From Dimorphilus gyrociliatus (taxonomy: Eukaryota > Annelida > Polychaeta > Dinophilidae), in NCBI GenBank assembly GCA_904063045.1, contig CAJFCJ010000001.1, positions 689,501 to 753,500 of the forward strand: DNA of 64,000 nt, given 5' to 3'. The position numbers and the translations under genes were made by a program. Under the pieces are notes generated by a model that worked only from the letters and a program-made list of their open reading frames with translations, was not told where the DNA came from and did not search any database. Of the stretch, positions 48,183-59,691 are shown in pieces; within the stretch, counting starts at the first letter, position 1, and the number at the start of each line of letters is the position of its first letter.

Positions 48183-49957
48183 CTAATCTGCAGAGTCTTT
48201 CATGATTCTGCCCATTGTCTCTATTGGTAAAAAAAATGTGGCAACTGCTGCTAATACTCCAACAGCACCATAAATAGAAATTGCGACATGAATAGATTTC
48301 TTTAATAAGACTTGGGCGACAAAGGGCGTCACAATTGCTCCAATTCTAGCCATTCCACTACAAGTTCCTAACCCCAATGCTCTAGTTGTTGTTGGGTACA
48401 CTTCTGGAGTGTATACATAAGCTGCTTGGAAAGCTCCAGTGATGAAACCCCGAGCAGTAAATAGAAGGAAAGTTAAAACACCTCTGAATATAAAAAGATG
48501 AATCGATAAATATGGGAAGAAAAGAATCAATAAATTATTACCTCGATGCGCAAATGTTCACTAATAGGACGAAAAACGAAAAAGCTACCATTTCGATTAT
48601 CATGGTTTTTCTTCGGCCAATCCATTCTATGATTAGTAAAGTTACAAGAATCCCGGGAAATTCAGCTAACGTGGTCCATAAAAGATCAACATAATCTCTA
48701 GTTGTCAGCATTTTACAATCTAACAAACAGGGAGGTTCATCAACTTTATCTACGTTCTTCGATACGCTTGAACAAGTGCTTGATCCAGAAGCCTCAAAAA
48801 GCTGAGTAGTGACTAGAACTATTCCGTAATAACTAAAAGCATTTGCCAACCAAATGATCCATAATAAGAAAGTAGTTAAACGAAGTTCGGGAGAAAAAAG
48901 ATCTTGAATACGGCCTCTTTTAGGTTTGCCACTAGAAGTAACATTTTCTGAGGCTAATTTTCCAAGAGGCATAGACTTGTTATTTTCTTTAGCAATTTTC
49001 TCTAGAGTTTTTTGAGCCGCATGGATGCGTCCCCTCGCCATGTCAAATCTAAACATAGCATAAAGAATTGATTTCAAAGTTAGACGATTCTACACTAGTT
49101 ATTTACCTTGGACTCTCAGGTAACCAAAAGCATAAAAAACAAAAAATTACCAAGGGGATTGAACTGAGTACCAGCAGCCACCTCCAACCCAAAGTAGGCA
49201 TTATAAGAAGTGCAAGGATCACTTCAAAACATGATCCAATGGCCCAAAACACTTCGATTAGAACTACGCATCTTGCTCTCGCACTGCTTGGCAAGAATTC
49301 AGCATAGAGAGTTACAGATTGTGGAGCACCTCCTATACCAAATCCAACTAGAGCTCTTAAAATAAGAATCCAAATTATATTTGGTGATGCGGCAGATAAT
49401 ATCCCATAATAAGCCGTAAAAGCAGACGAGATTATTAAAGCTACTTTTCGACCGAGCTTGTCGCAAACACTTCCCCAAGCTCCAGACGAGACCATCATTC
49501 CTCCGAACACAACAGTCGTTAGCATAGCTTGCTGCCAAGATGGAATCCCCCAAGCACAATGTAAGGCTGGCGCTAACATACTAAGTATCATCATCTCCAT
49601 TGCATCTGACATCTATAGAAATAAGGGACTATAGTTGCGGGCCTTTCAAAGCTAGCAATTTTAAAAATAATTACCCATGCCATTCCAGTTAAAAAAGATA
49701 ATTTAACCTGAAATTTTCCAAAACCCAGCTGATCTACTGCTTCATCTACTCTATATGTGTCTGATGTTTACGATACAATTATATTGCTTAGGAATTGAAG
49801 TAGATTTATTAAACAAACCTTCTGCTAAGTTATTTGCTGGCGTACCAGTTGGAGTATTATTTGAACTCTCACTAGATGTTGGATCACTAAGGGAAACTCC
49901 ATGAAGATCCTCATAGCCACCATCTGATCTTGTTATATTACTAATTCTTGACAGCAT
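48183..49957 (-). CDS. SVOP: SVOP-like major facilitator transporter
   Basis: Minus-strand MFS protein starting at 49957 with a cytosolic N-terminus ([20 protein letters not shown]). It continues [20 protein letters not shown] and [19 protein letters not shown], as in SVOP. The MFS signature is [20 protein letters not shown], followed by [20 protein letters not shown], the central loop, [20 protein letters not shown], and [20 protein letters not shown] in the C-half. Hydrophobicity supports 12 spans. A Cys-bearing loop in the second half ([20 protein letters not shown]) corresponds to the luminal loop of the SV2/SVOP family. SVOP is a synaptic-vesicle membrane protein with nucleotide-binding reports; substrate unknown. 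Confidence 0.92.
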
Positions 49958-50478
49958 TTTGAAGGTTAGCGTTTATTCAGTCAAAAGAAAAATGTGACTA
50001 TTCTGAACTGTGACATTTCAATCTGGATAGACATATCAACAATTCCAATTCACAAAGAATTTAGTTAAATCTTAAAGCATAATAACTTTGTTGCAATACG
50101 AAATATATACTAATAACAGAGTTGAATGAAACACTTACTTTAAAACTGGTTAATAATACGTGCATTTTATCAAATTTCCTTTACAATTAGGCAAGGACAT
50201 CAGTTGAATGTTTGTTTGATTGCATTTCAAGATTTATCCGGAATGTAAATGTAGCGGAAGTTATATGGATTTCAGGAAGTGGGCAAGCAGACAACACTTT
50301 CGCGCCAAAAATTTGAATAAGTTAGTTTCACCCATAGACTTTAAGAAATCGATTTAGTCGTTCTTCGTATTGTTACTTAATGATAAAATATCTCAATAGC
50401 TCTACGTAAGCACATCCTTTTATTTCTAAATTTGAATATCATGGAAACATAGACAATCAGCTCGTTATGGTGAGTATT
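49958..50478. other. SVOP upstream / PSMD13 3' flank
   Basis: No gene recognised. A GC-richer patch near 50270-50320 (TTTCGCGCC) may belong to the SVOP promoter. Confidence 0.4.
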
Positions 50479-51989
50479 TTAGTTTAGAATATCTAATGCT
50501 CTATTATGAACTAACTCCTCCATACTCATAACGTCGTCACACCATTTCTGTAGACGACCAGCCATAGATCGAATTTGATCGCGATCTAATACACGGGGTT
50601 GAACCCAAGTCATACGGACAACTTGTTCTACTTGATCAATTGATCCTTTTACTAAATTTAATGACAAAGCCTTCATTATAAGATGTTCTACTTCGTTGAG
50701 AGATAAATTAGTTTCTTTCGCTATTTCGGCGAAAGTTAAACTTCGTTCGGTTGCTGGTCTTCTAAATGTCATTTCCATAAGCGTTAACAAGCATATTTTT
50801 TGTCTCATATATGTCTCATTTACGCAAAGGTCAGGTTGTTTACTCCAGCTAGTTTTAAGTTGTTGATATAGCTTAATGTCACCGCTATTGAAAGCAAACA
50901 AGAGTTGGACAAGCCATGCTTTTTCAGAATTTTTCAGAGCTTCTAAAATGTCATGTTGTAGTAATTCGCCAAAATTATAGACTCCTTTACCGAGGATTGC
51001 TGCCAAGCCAATATTAAAAGCTCTTTCAATCTGGTCCTCATCTAAAATACATCATCATTAAGCTAAAATATAACTGATGACAATTTTGCTTACTTGAAAG
51101 AGATTTCAAATCAATACATCCTAAAAATCTTAAAGAATCTCTATAATAATTAGCATGATCAGCTTGAATTCTATGATAATTGCTTGATAGTTCGTAAAAA
51201 GGAGCATGAACAGGTGTAATACCGTCTAATTCTTCAACCATAGCACCAGCTTCTATCCTTATTTCCTTTATTAAAAATATATATAATTACAAGGCTTATT
51301 AATAAACAGTATAAATATGAAAAATACAAACATTAGCTTTCTCCATGTCGCTAGCAAGCATATACAACTGCCCTGATGTTGTTAGGCATAAAATCATAGC
51401 TTGCTTGTCACTTGAAACCTGAAGATTTGTTCAAAATTAACAACCATTTTTCCCATAGTCAACTTGAGACAAACCTTTACTTTAATCTTATTCAAAAATT
51501 CAATAGCTTCGAGATTATCTGGATAGACAATTAAATTTAACAGTTTCATTAATAATCAGAAATATTTCTTGAAGTACCTTTTATTTGACGAGCAATTGGA
51601 ATTGCAATCTCAACCAAGGCTAACGGATTGATACGATGCTCAAAGTCAACTATAAAGTTTGTGTACAACTGAGGGAAAATATTATTCATAATTGACTGTT
51701 TTTGGATTTTTTTAAAAGAATCTAACCGGCATAAGGGCATCGCTTTGATGGATTGTAAGTATTTTAACAAACTTCTGTAATTGAAGCGTCAGTTGGTGCC
51801 ATAATCTAAATTAAGAATAAAATCATAAAGAATAAATAAAATAATAAAGTTTTATGCTTGATATAAATTCTAAATTGGAAAAAAAAATTACTTTTTATTA
51901 TGTAAACTTTCCAAAGTTCCCCATTCTTGAGCAATTTCACCCGATGACTTTTTCTGCTGTTCAAAAAGAAAGGTTGCTATATCACGCAT
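50479..51989 (-). CDS. PSMD13: 26S proteasome non-ATPase regulatory subunit 13 (Rpn9)
   Basis: Minus-strand multi-exon gene from 51989 (MRDIATFLFEQQKKSSGEIA). Subsequent exons read KLWHQLTLQLQKFVKIL, LYTNFIVDFEHRINPLALVE, GITPVHAPFYELSSNYHRIQ, HANYYRDSLRFLGCID, GKGVYNFGELLQHDILEALK, LMEMTFRRPATERSLTFAEI and VRMTWVQPRVLDRDQIRSMA, ending HNRALDILN. This is the helical repeat plus PCI (winged-helix) architecture of the proteasome lid subunit Rpn9. Length and order match PSMD13. Confidence 0.95.
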
Positions 51990-52385
51990 TTTTCTTTGAT
52001 CGGCTTCTGCAATTCAATTGGCAAAGTTTTACCATATTACAATAAAAACTGGTATCAAAATTATCCGCTAGGGGACACTCCTAGTTGTGAAGATGAAAAA
52101 TATTTCACATGTACAATCTTTTAGTTTTACTTGTAGTACAATAAAATAGATAATTAGCGCATTAGAAATGATAATACTAATATTTATAACTCAATAAGAT
52201 ATAAATGAACTTCACAAACAAACTAAAGGACTTCTTAATATATTTTTTTCTCTTGAAAGTTATTGGACAAAATGACTTCAATAGAGATTTTTTAAAAATT
52301 AAACTTTATAATAACAAAAAAGAAGAGTAACTGAATCGATTAGTTTTTGTCTGAGTGCAAACTTTTAATATAGAGTTGGTAAATC
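51990..52385. other. Divergent spacer PSMD13/pseudokinase gene
   Basis: AT-rich interval between opposite start codons. No conserved element recognised. Confidence 0.4.
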
Positions 52386-55018
52386 ATGAAAAAAAACGAA
52401 TCGGTTTGTAGAAACTCTGAAGAACGAGAAATTCGAAAAAGAACATCGAGAAGTCAAGAAGCAGGGTCTAGAAAAAATTCTCATAGAGTGTCAAAGTCAT
52501 CTGGATCAAAAAGTCGAGTTAGAAAAAGTAAATCGTCTGCTAGAAGTGAAAGCCAGAATGAAAATAATAAGCCTAATAAACAATCTACATCAAAATCGAG
52601 TTATTCTTTTTATACAAATTCCGATAAAAACGGGGGCTGTTCAAAATTTACTGCTTGCATTACCTGTAGAAGACCGGAAACTCCAACCAGTTCAGCTATA
52701 TCAGAAGTAGTGGAGCCTGTTGATGAAAGTATTTATTTAGTCTTTATGCTTTGATAAATTAACACTCTCCTCTTCAGCAAACCAGACTGTTCAAGACGAT
52801 ACAGTCAAGAAGGAAAATTCAAAAATACATTCGCCCCCAAAATCTCAAGTTGAAGAGAAAAAACAAGAGGAGAAAAAGGAAGAAGCGGTTAAAAACGGAG
52901 AAGAGGATAAAAAAGGAGAGGAGTCTACTTTAAAAAGGTCTGAACCTTTTATTGCAATACAAAAGCACATATTTGCCGATGTATTCCGTCACAGAAGTAG
53001 GTTTGTAAGAAAATAATATTTCATTAATGAAATATCGTTATATAGAAAAGACAATTGTTTTAATCATTCAGCCCCGAAGTTAAAGACGAAGTTTTACTAT
53101 CTTCTTGTCCGTTCGATAAAAGTGAGAATGAACCTCAACGTAAAATTATACCTTGGGAGAAATATAAACCGCCACAGAATCTCTTACCTTTTTTTATCTG
53201 TCATAAATTTACTCAGCTGGAACAAGCTATTCTGGATTTAGATGAATTATGGTTCAGGTCTCACGAAAGTATTGCCATGTCTACTGGGAAAAGTTTTAAA
53301 ACTGTTGAAAGTGAACTGTATCAAATGATGGATCAAGATTCTGTTTTAAACCTATTAATCGAGCAAAAGAAATTGGAAGATAACTCTAGAAAGAAGGAAT
53401 TTGAATTTCAGACGGCAATAAAGGGACTTCATGACATTAAGCAGCAGTTAAAAGTAATGGATCAACTTAATAATGATAGAAAACCTATGTCAACCGTTGC
53501 AAGTATAATTCTAGATAGAAAATCAACATCTGTAATGTCCTCAAAATGGATGATGGAGGATGCAAAATCTTCGGCATCTGCCCTGATTAAAAAATATGCT
53601 CCTAAGCAGGAAAAATCAATGCAAGAATCGAAAGTCTCTATAAAAAAAGCATCAACCGAAAGCGTAAAGATAATTGGTAGACAATGGTCGATCGCTAAGA
53701 ATAACAGAATGCCAAAGGAAGAGAGAAAAGATAAATCCTCTTTAATGATAGAGGAACTTAATAAGATTAAAAAGCAAAATGAAATGGAAGCTAATATGCC
53801 AATTGCTGATTTTTTTATTAATCCACCGCCTTTTCAACCAGAGATGTCCCATTCTGATCAGATAAATGCTCTTCATGATGAATACATACAACAGTGGCAC
53901 GAATATGTTACAAATGATAGACAAGATTCTAAACGAACTTTTAAACTCCCTAGAATAAAATTCTTGCTAGATCCGATAAGCTATATGAACAATCCAAATA
54001 CGGGTAGACAAATACTATTAGGAATCTCAAGAAGATCTGTACTTATGGCCGCAACTTGTCAAATAAATGTGAGAGTCGAGCAGACTGAATATTTTTCAGG
54101 CAAGTACCATCAATATATAAGCCGTCTTTTGTTTTTACATAGTCTAATATTTACTTGCATTCTAATTTGTTAGTTCGAAAAGGTACAATGGAAAACTGGC
54201 AAGATTTGACTAACAAAAATGTCCAAAGTGTGATAGTAACTGTGAAGCTCTATAAGAAATCTGTCCGAGAATCTACTATATTCGATCTAATACGAGAGGC
54301 TCAAATTTTGGATTATGTTGGACAAAGAACTTCAGCTGTTCCAAAATTTATTGGACTTCTAAAAGTGGCAGAGTCTGAACAATACCTTCCTTTTGCTATT
54401 GCTACAGTATTATTTGGAGATGCTGACGATCTAGGAACAATATCTCTAGAAAAGTTGCTATTAACAGAAATATCACGGAGAAAGGAGGGGCAAGAAGTCA
54501 TTTTAGAGAATTGGAGGTGGATAAAAATGTTATATAGATTAACAAAAACTGTTCAGGAAATTCATAGAAGTTTAATTGTAATCAATAACTTAAAGTTGAG
54601 TAATATCCTTTTAAGGTATTACCCGGACAAAGGATGGACGGCTCCTAAGATAAGCAATTTTGGACGAGCCTACATCCTTGACGGATTTTCAGACAAATCG
54701 TCTAAAGGTCTCAAAGGGATGGCCGAGAAAAGCTCATTTAGACAGTATTCCATGTCCTTTGAATCAGATATCTTTCAATTGGGTTATATTATAAAACAAG
54801 TTGATCTCTCTCTTAATTTGGGATTGGACGGTATTGTACGATTTTGTCAATCTACTACAAGCAACGATCTATTTTGGTCGACATGCGATATTGCGGATGC
54901 ACTGGAAGGAGCAATGGCTGAAATGCAAGCATTAGCAACATCAAAGGGGACTAATAGAAAAAGCTCAATGCTTAAATTCGATCTATTTCAAACAGTTTGT
55001 CCCTGTCTTAACTATTGA
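52386..55018 (+). CDS. Unrecognised coiled-coil protein with C-terminal pseudokinase domain
   Basis: Four exons: 52386-52728, 52778-53000, 53072-54099 and 54174-55018. The last intron starts gcaagt, a GC-AG intron. The N-terminal 200 residues are Ser/Arg/Lys-rich and then Glu/Lys-rich low-complexity sequence. The middle has helical segments (LNLLIEQKKLEDNSRKKEFE, IKGLHDIKQQLKVMDQL). The C-terminal 280 residues follow a protein kinase layout: VIVTVKLYKKS at the beta3 position with a candidate Lys, IFDLIREAQILDYV as the alphaC helix with its Glu, TKTVQEIHRSLIVINNLKLS then NILLRYYPD as the catalytic-loop region, and PKISNFGRAYIL for the DFG region. The HRD Asp is Asn and the DFG Asp is Asn, so catalysis is not expected. 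I cannot assign a family. Confidence 0.75.
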
Positions 55019-55303
55019 AAATAAGCAATAAAATTATTAAATATAGAGATAGTGAGATTAAAGAATATCAAAACAACTAACTGCTCACTGCTCAAGTAGA
55101 GACCTACTTACTGCCCAAATTTTGATAACGACATGTCTTAGAAATATTTCGATCTCAAATAGTGTAATGTGTGTTGATAGTACTAAAAATAATTTAATAA
55201 CAATGTCCTAAGAAATGTATTTTTTAAAATGATATGAATAGAGGCAATGACAAAAGACTATCTCATGAAATTAGTTCTAATAGCTAAATATAACCTATAT
55301 CAG

Positions 55304-58031
55304 TTAGTTGAGTAAGTCGGTATCTCTTTCAATACCGACAAATAGGTTTCTCTCTGTATGACCGTAGCGGTAGTCGAAGAATAATTCTTCTCCTTCCGCT
55401 ATTGCTCTTTTGGCGAATATTCCAATACGATGATCACCGTTGACTAATAATACTTTCGTATCACAATTGGGATTACGTGAATGATTAGCGAATCTAATCT
55501 TATTCCCTTTTCTTGTAGCATCAACAACGCTATCTGAAAATTATACAATTTCAAATGTAAGCAATTTTTCATTAAATGAAACATTTATATAAAATACCTT
55601 TGGTTAAATTGAATAAAAAGCTGCACATCGATTTATCGTAAACTTTTCCTCGCTTATCGGCCTCCAACTGAGAAATTAACTCTCCACAATATTCAGAAAT
55701 GAGCTCTTGCTTTTCACAAGCATCCTTAAGGAAAATTCCCCATCCAGCAACATTTGACGGAGCGAGAAGTAAATGCTAATATTTAAAAGAAAATTTCAAT
55801 TAGTAATGGTTGTGACTGAAAGAAAAGTATGTACCTTTCGCAAACCCCTTTGAATATTAACGTTTTTGCAATTTTTACTTTTAGAATCAGCTGTTTTTTT
55901 TTAAAACTTGCATTAAACTTAATTAATTGTCTACTTGTATAGAATTGAACTTACATGCTCCACAGCTCATGCATAAATCTGGATCACATTCTCTTAAAGC
56001 TACGAAGCAGGGACATTGTTTCGAATTACAATGAGATTTGCATTTGCAACCAGGATATCTGTTTCCGCCTAAAATATTCAGATTAATAAGCAATGAAATT
56101 AAAGCATAAAAAGTAAACAACAAAATAAGTTATACATACAATATTTGGAACAATAGCAAAATTTTTCGCAATTTAATTTACTTCGAACGCATATACAATT
56201 TTCATCGCATTCCCTATCAGGATGATAGCACGGTGTGAAGGAATGAGATTCTTGAGCCTTACGTTCTTCTCGTCTGTTGTTTTTTTCAAGTTATGAATTG
56301 GAGAGCATAAATATCGAAACGTTTTTAAACTTACTGATATTTTCGTTTCTTTTTCTTTGGAACTTCAGGCTCTGTGTATGGATTTTCTAAATTCCATTTT
56401 CTAGATAATTCACAAACTTCTTGGCAAGACTTAGTTTCTATTATTGCAGCTATACAACAATAGTCAGTATTATATATTTCGTGCAATGTTCTTAAAAGTG
56501 TCTGTTCGCTTCCATCCCAATCAACGAGAGCTTCGTCGTCCTGGGGAGGAGTTTTCCTTTTTAGACGGCCACTTGATCTTGGAGATGGAGTAGTTCTACC
56601 ATCCTGATCGGACTTTTTAACTAATAGAAGATGACATTTAGGACCACAGGGTATAGATGAGTCTGCTCGTATAGACGGTATAGGCTTTTTTTTCTCCCAA
56701 CCAGTCCTCTTTTGAACAATCGGAATCTTTACATCGTCATCCGAATCGTCGACTTCTTCGTTATCATTATCAGAATCATTTTCCACTTGTTTGTCATCAG
56801 AGGTCTTCTTATGTCTGGTTGGTGATTCGTCGTTCCTTAAGCGATGGTGCATAAGGGAATTCATACTATAGCCTGCCAAAGACAATGAAAATTGACAAAT
56901 TTTTTATATTTAAAGAAAACGACCACAAACCGTGAATAAAGCAGTCATATCTATAGCAAATCCGACAAAATAATAGATGATAAGAATGAAGAGCAACTTG
57001 ACGAGAAACCGCTTGAGCACCTTCGCCATCAATACTCGAGGTACAATTTGTTGGAGAATTTTGATCAGTTAACTCTCTATATTTATCTTTTAATCTATCG
57101 GCTGTACGTTTATCGCTAAAGTACATGGATATCGCCTCGAAAATTACATCATGAGGAAACGACGACATTGCTATTATAAATAAAAAAAATTTTAGTTTTA
57201 AATTTTCTACTTTCGAGATTTCAGATAATAAAAACACAAACCGTCCGAGTTATTTACTTCCTTTCCCGATTCATCATATTTTTTTAATGCATCAACGAGA
57301 TCAACTAATGTTTGATTATCTAAACGATCCTCTTCACCGTCCTCCCCATGAACTTTACCATCGTAATTCCCTAATAGTTCTTCAATGAAAGAAGAATCTT
57401 CATCCAATAGCCTTTCGCCCATATATGGTATATTGTGCAGCACACTCTCATCTTCAATCTAGAGAAAACTTTTTATTAAACTAAAGAGATTACTATATAT
57501 TTAATAAAACCTGGTAATTATGTTGTAATGGGGCCCAGCTGTACATTGTAGGTAATTTAGTCACTGGATTTAGTAAATTTGTTGGGACATATTGTACTTG
57601 TTCATTTCTAACAGATATTTTTGTCTAAAATTCAGGAAATTAGAATATTCATAGAAGTTAATTAGAAGAGATAAAATAATAATTGCTTTACCTTTTTCTG
57701 TTTTGGATTTGTTGGTATTATATTTTGAGAAATTGTTCTTGCCAAAGGCTCTGTGACTAACGAACGCGATTTACTGACATCATCTATAAACTGTCTATTT
57801 CCCTTCCAAGCTTCCTAAAAGTTAAAAAACTGTTCAACACTTCGAAATTCGATAATAGGTATGTTATGATGTTGAAACTAATTTGTTAATACAAACAATT
57901 TTTCTGCTTGCTTCTTCATGCTTTAACTTTCCATATTCCGCCTTGACTTTTTTTAACCAATCATTTTTGTGATGGAAATCTTTAAATTTTATTGGACTTT
58001 TCCTTTCAGGAGATGAAGATGGGGATGACAT
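55304..58031 (-). CDS. EZH: EZH-type histone H3K27 methyltransferase (Enhancer of zeste)
   Basis: Minus-strand multi-exon gene from 58031 ([17 protein letters not shown]). N-terminal regions contain [36 protein letters not shown] and [19 protein letters not shown] (MCSS-type Cys cluster). SANT-like [20 protein letters not shown] follows, then the Cys-rich CXC domain ([48 protein letters not shown]). The SET domain reads [90 protein letters not shown] and [11 protein letters not shown] and the FDYRY catalytic tyrosines are intact. Relative to human EZH2, the pocket position in YDKY-MCSF is Ser and CYAKV is CDTKV. This is the PRC2 catalytic subunit. Confidence 0.95.
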
Positions 58032-58473
58032 AATTTGAATAAAGCGTAATTCACTTCAATATCGCTCAAATTAACAACCAATAGTCACCTAAGTAAATAA
58101 TATATTGAAATATGAAAATTGAAAATATACTTTTAACTATTATATAAACTCACAGAACTTTCGATTATCAGTTAAAGTATGATATTTATGAAATAGATTG
58201 GAAGATGATACCTCAATCAAAAATAGCGCACTTATTAATTTGCTTAGAACCAGTTTATTGTGATAGGTGAAAGTAGAGCGGTTCTAGCTCCGCACTCATT
58301 TCTCCAGAAAACTCTCACAGAGGAGTGACTCAGAGCTGTCATTAGTAACCTCAGGTACTAAACAAATAATGACGATAACTCATAGTAAAAAAAAGGCCGC
58401 CAACGCTTGAGCGTATCAGAAACTAGATCGCTGGAGTTCGTCGCTAGCAGTTTCGACCGAGACACCGAATGAA
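58032..58473. promoter_or_regulatory. Divergent EZH/TMEM64 promoter interval
   Basis: 442 bases between opposite start codons. The half next to TMEM64 (about 58270-58473) is richer in GC, with GGCCGCC at 58395-58401. No specific site can be assigned with confidence. Confidence 0.35.
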
Positions 58474-59691
58474 ATGTCCAAAACAGCGGAATATCTTCCT
58501 GTACACCTGAACATTTCACAAGCCGCACCTGTGAACAAAACGGAACAGTATGATCACAAGCGCAGTTCATCGGATAGCTGTATTCAACAAAAAAATCCTC
58601 AAATTATCATTGACATTAATCAAGATACGAAAGACAGGGATTGTTTCAAACTAGTCATATTCAGTTTGGGAATAATTGTATTTTTCTGCCTGTTTATTTT
58701 TCTCGGAAGAGACTATATAAAATACCTCCTTTTGTTCATAGAGAAGACTGATATATCAATAAGTTTTGCAATATTCTCTGTACTCTTTACCATAGTATCA
58801 TTCCCAGTAGCATGGGGGTATGTTCTCTTGAATGTAGCAGCTGGATACCTGTTCGGGCTTACTGTGGGGGCCATTTTTGTGGCATTATGTGCACCTGTGG
58901 GCATCTTAATAGCACATTTATCAATTAGAAGATTTTGCAACGACGTTGTTATGTCTAAATTATTGACGAACAATCTACAATCTCTTGTTAAAATAGTAGA
59001 AAGTGGGCAGGGAACGAAAGTCATTTTTCTCGCCAGATTGACTCCCATACCTTTCGGATTGCAAAATGCTGTTTTCGCAGTAAGTAAAGATTCTTGCTCT
59101 ATTTGCTCTTCAAGTATCAAAATTGTTCTTAGAGAAATGATTTACTTACCACGAGATTTTTATATTCTAAGTATGATTCTCAGAGCAAACTATTAATCTT
59201 ACTAACAAGTACCTATATTATCCAAAGGAATGATTATTTTTGTTCTAACTAGCTGCTTAATTGAGCATCCCAGATAGATAAAATAATCTTTTTTAAACAG
59301 ATATCTAATATCGGAACTGTTCGATATTTGATAGCATCGATACTAGGTCTTTTGCCTACTCAAGTATTAAATGCCTATATTGGTTCAACTCTTCGTTCAA
59401 TGGAGGAAGTTGTATCAGATAAATCTCAGAATATTACTGGTTACTTAGTATTTATTATTCAAGTAAGTAAGCCTATATACCTGAGGCATTTAAATCGTAT
59501 GACTCATGACGTTCTACTTGTTCCAGTTGTTGGTTACCCTTCTGTTACTAGCTTATATCATAAGAAAAGCCAAGCAAGAATTCAATAAAGCACTTGATGT
59601 AGACGTTGAATCGCCTTCTCCGGCGTCTCTCTCGGAACCAGTTTCACCTGCAAACGTGCTTTCGAAACCATTTTTTAATAAGGCTCTTTAG
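58474..59691 (+). CDS. TMEM64: TMEM64-like VTT-domain membrane protein
   Basis: Three exons: 58474-59079, 59301-59462 and 59527-59691, with gtaagt donors. A hydrophilic N-terminus precedes a first span (VIFSLGIIVFFCLFIFLG). The VTT/SNARE-associated core follows: FPVAWGYVLLNVAAGYLFGL, IAHLSIRRFCNDVV, VIFLARLTPIPFGLQNAVFA, ISNIGTVRYLIASILGLLPT, QVLNAYIGSTLRSMEEVV and GYLVFIIQ. A last span LLVTLLLLAYIIRKAKQEF leads to a short cytosolic tail. It matches TMEM64 in length and order; mammalian TMEM64 affects ER calcium handling (SERCA2) and Wnt signalling, and the VTT fold relates to lipid scramblases of the TMEM41B type. Confidence 0.92.

Noticed and set aside
58713-59120. 135-codon minus-strand ORF
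   Set aside because: Antisense shadow of the TMEM64 first exon.
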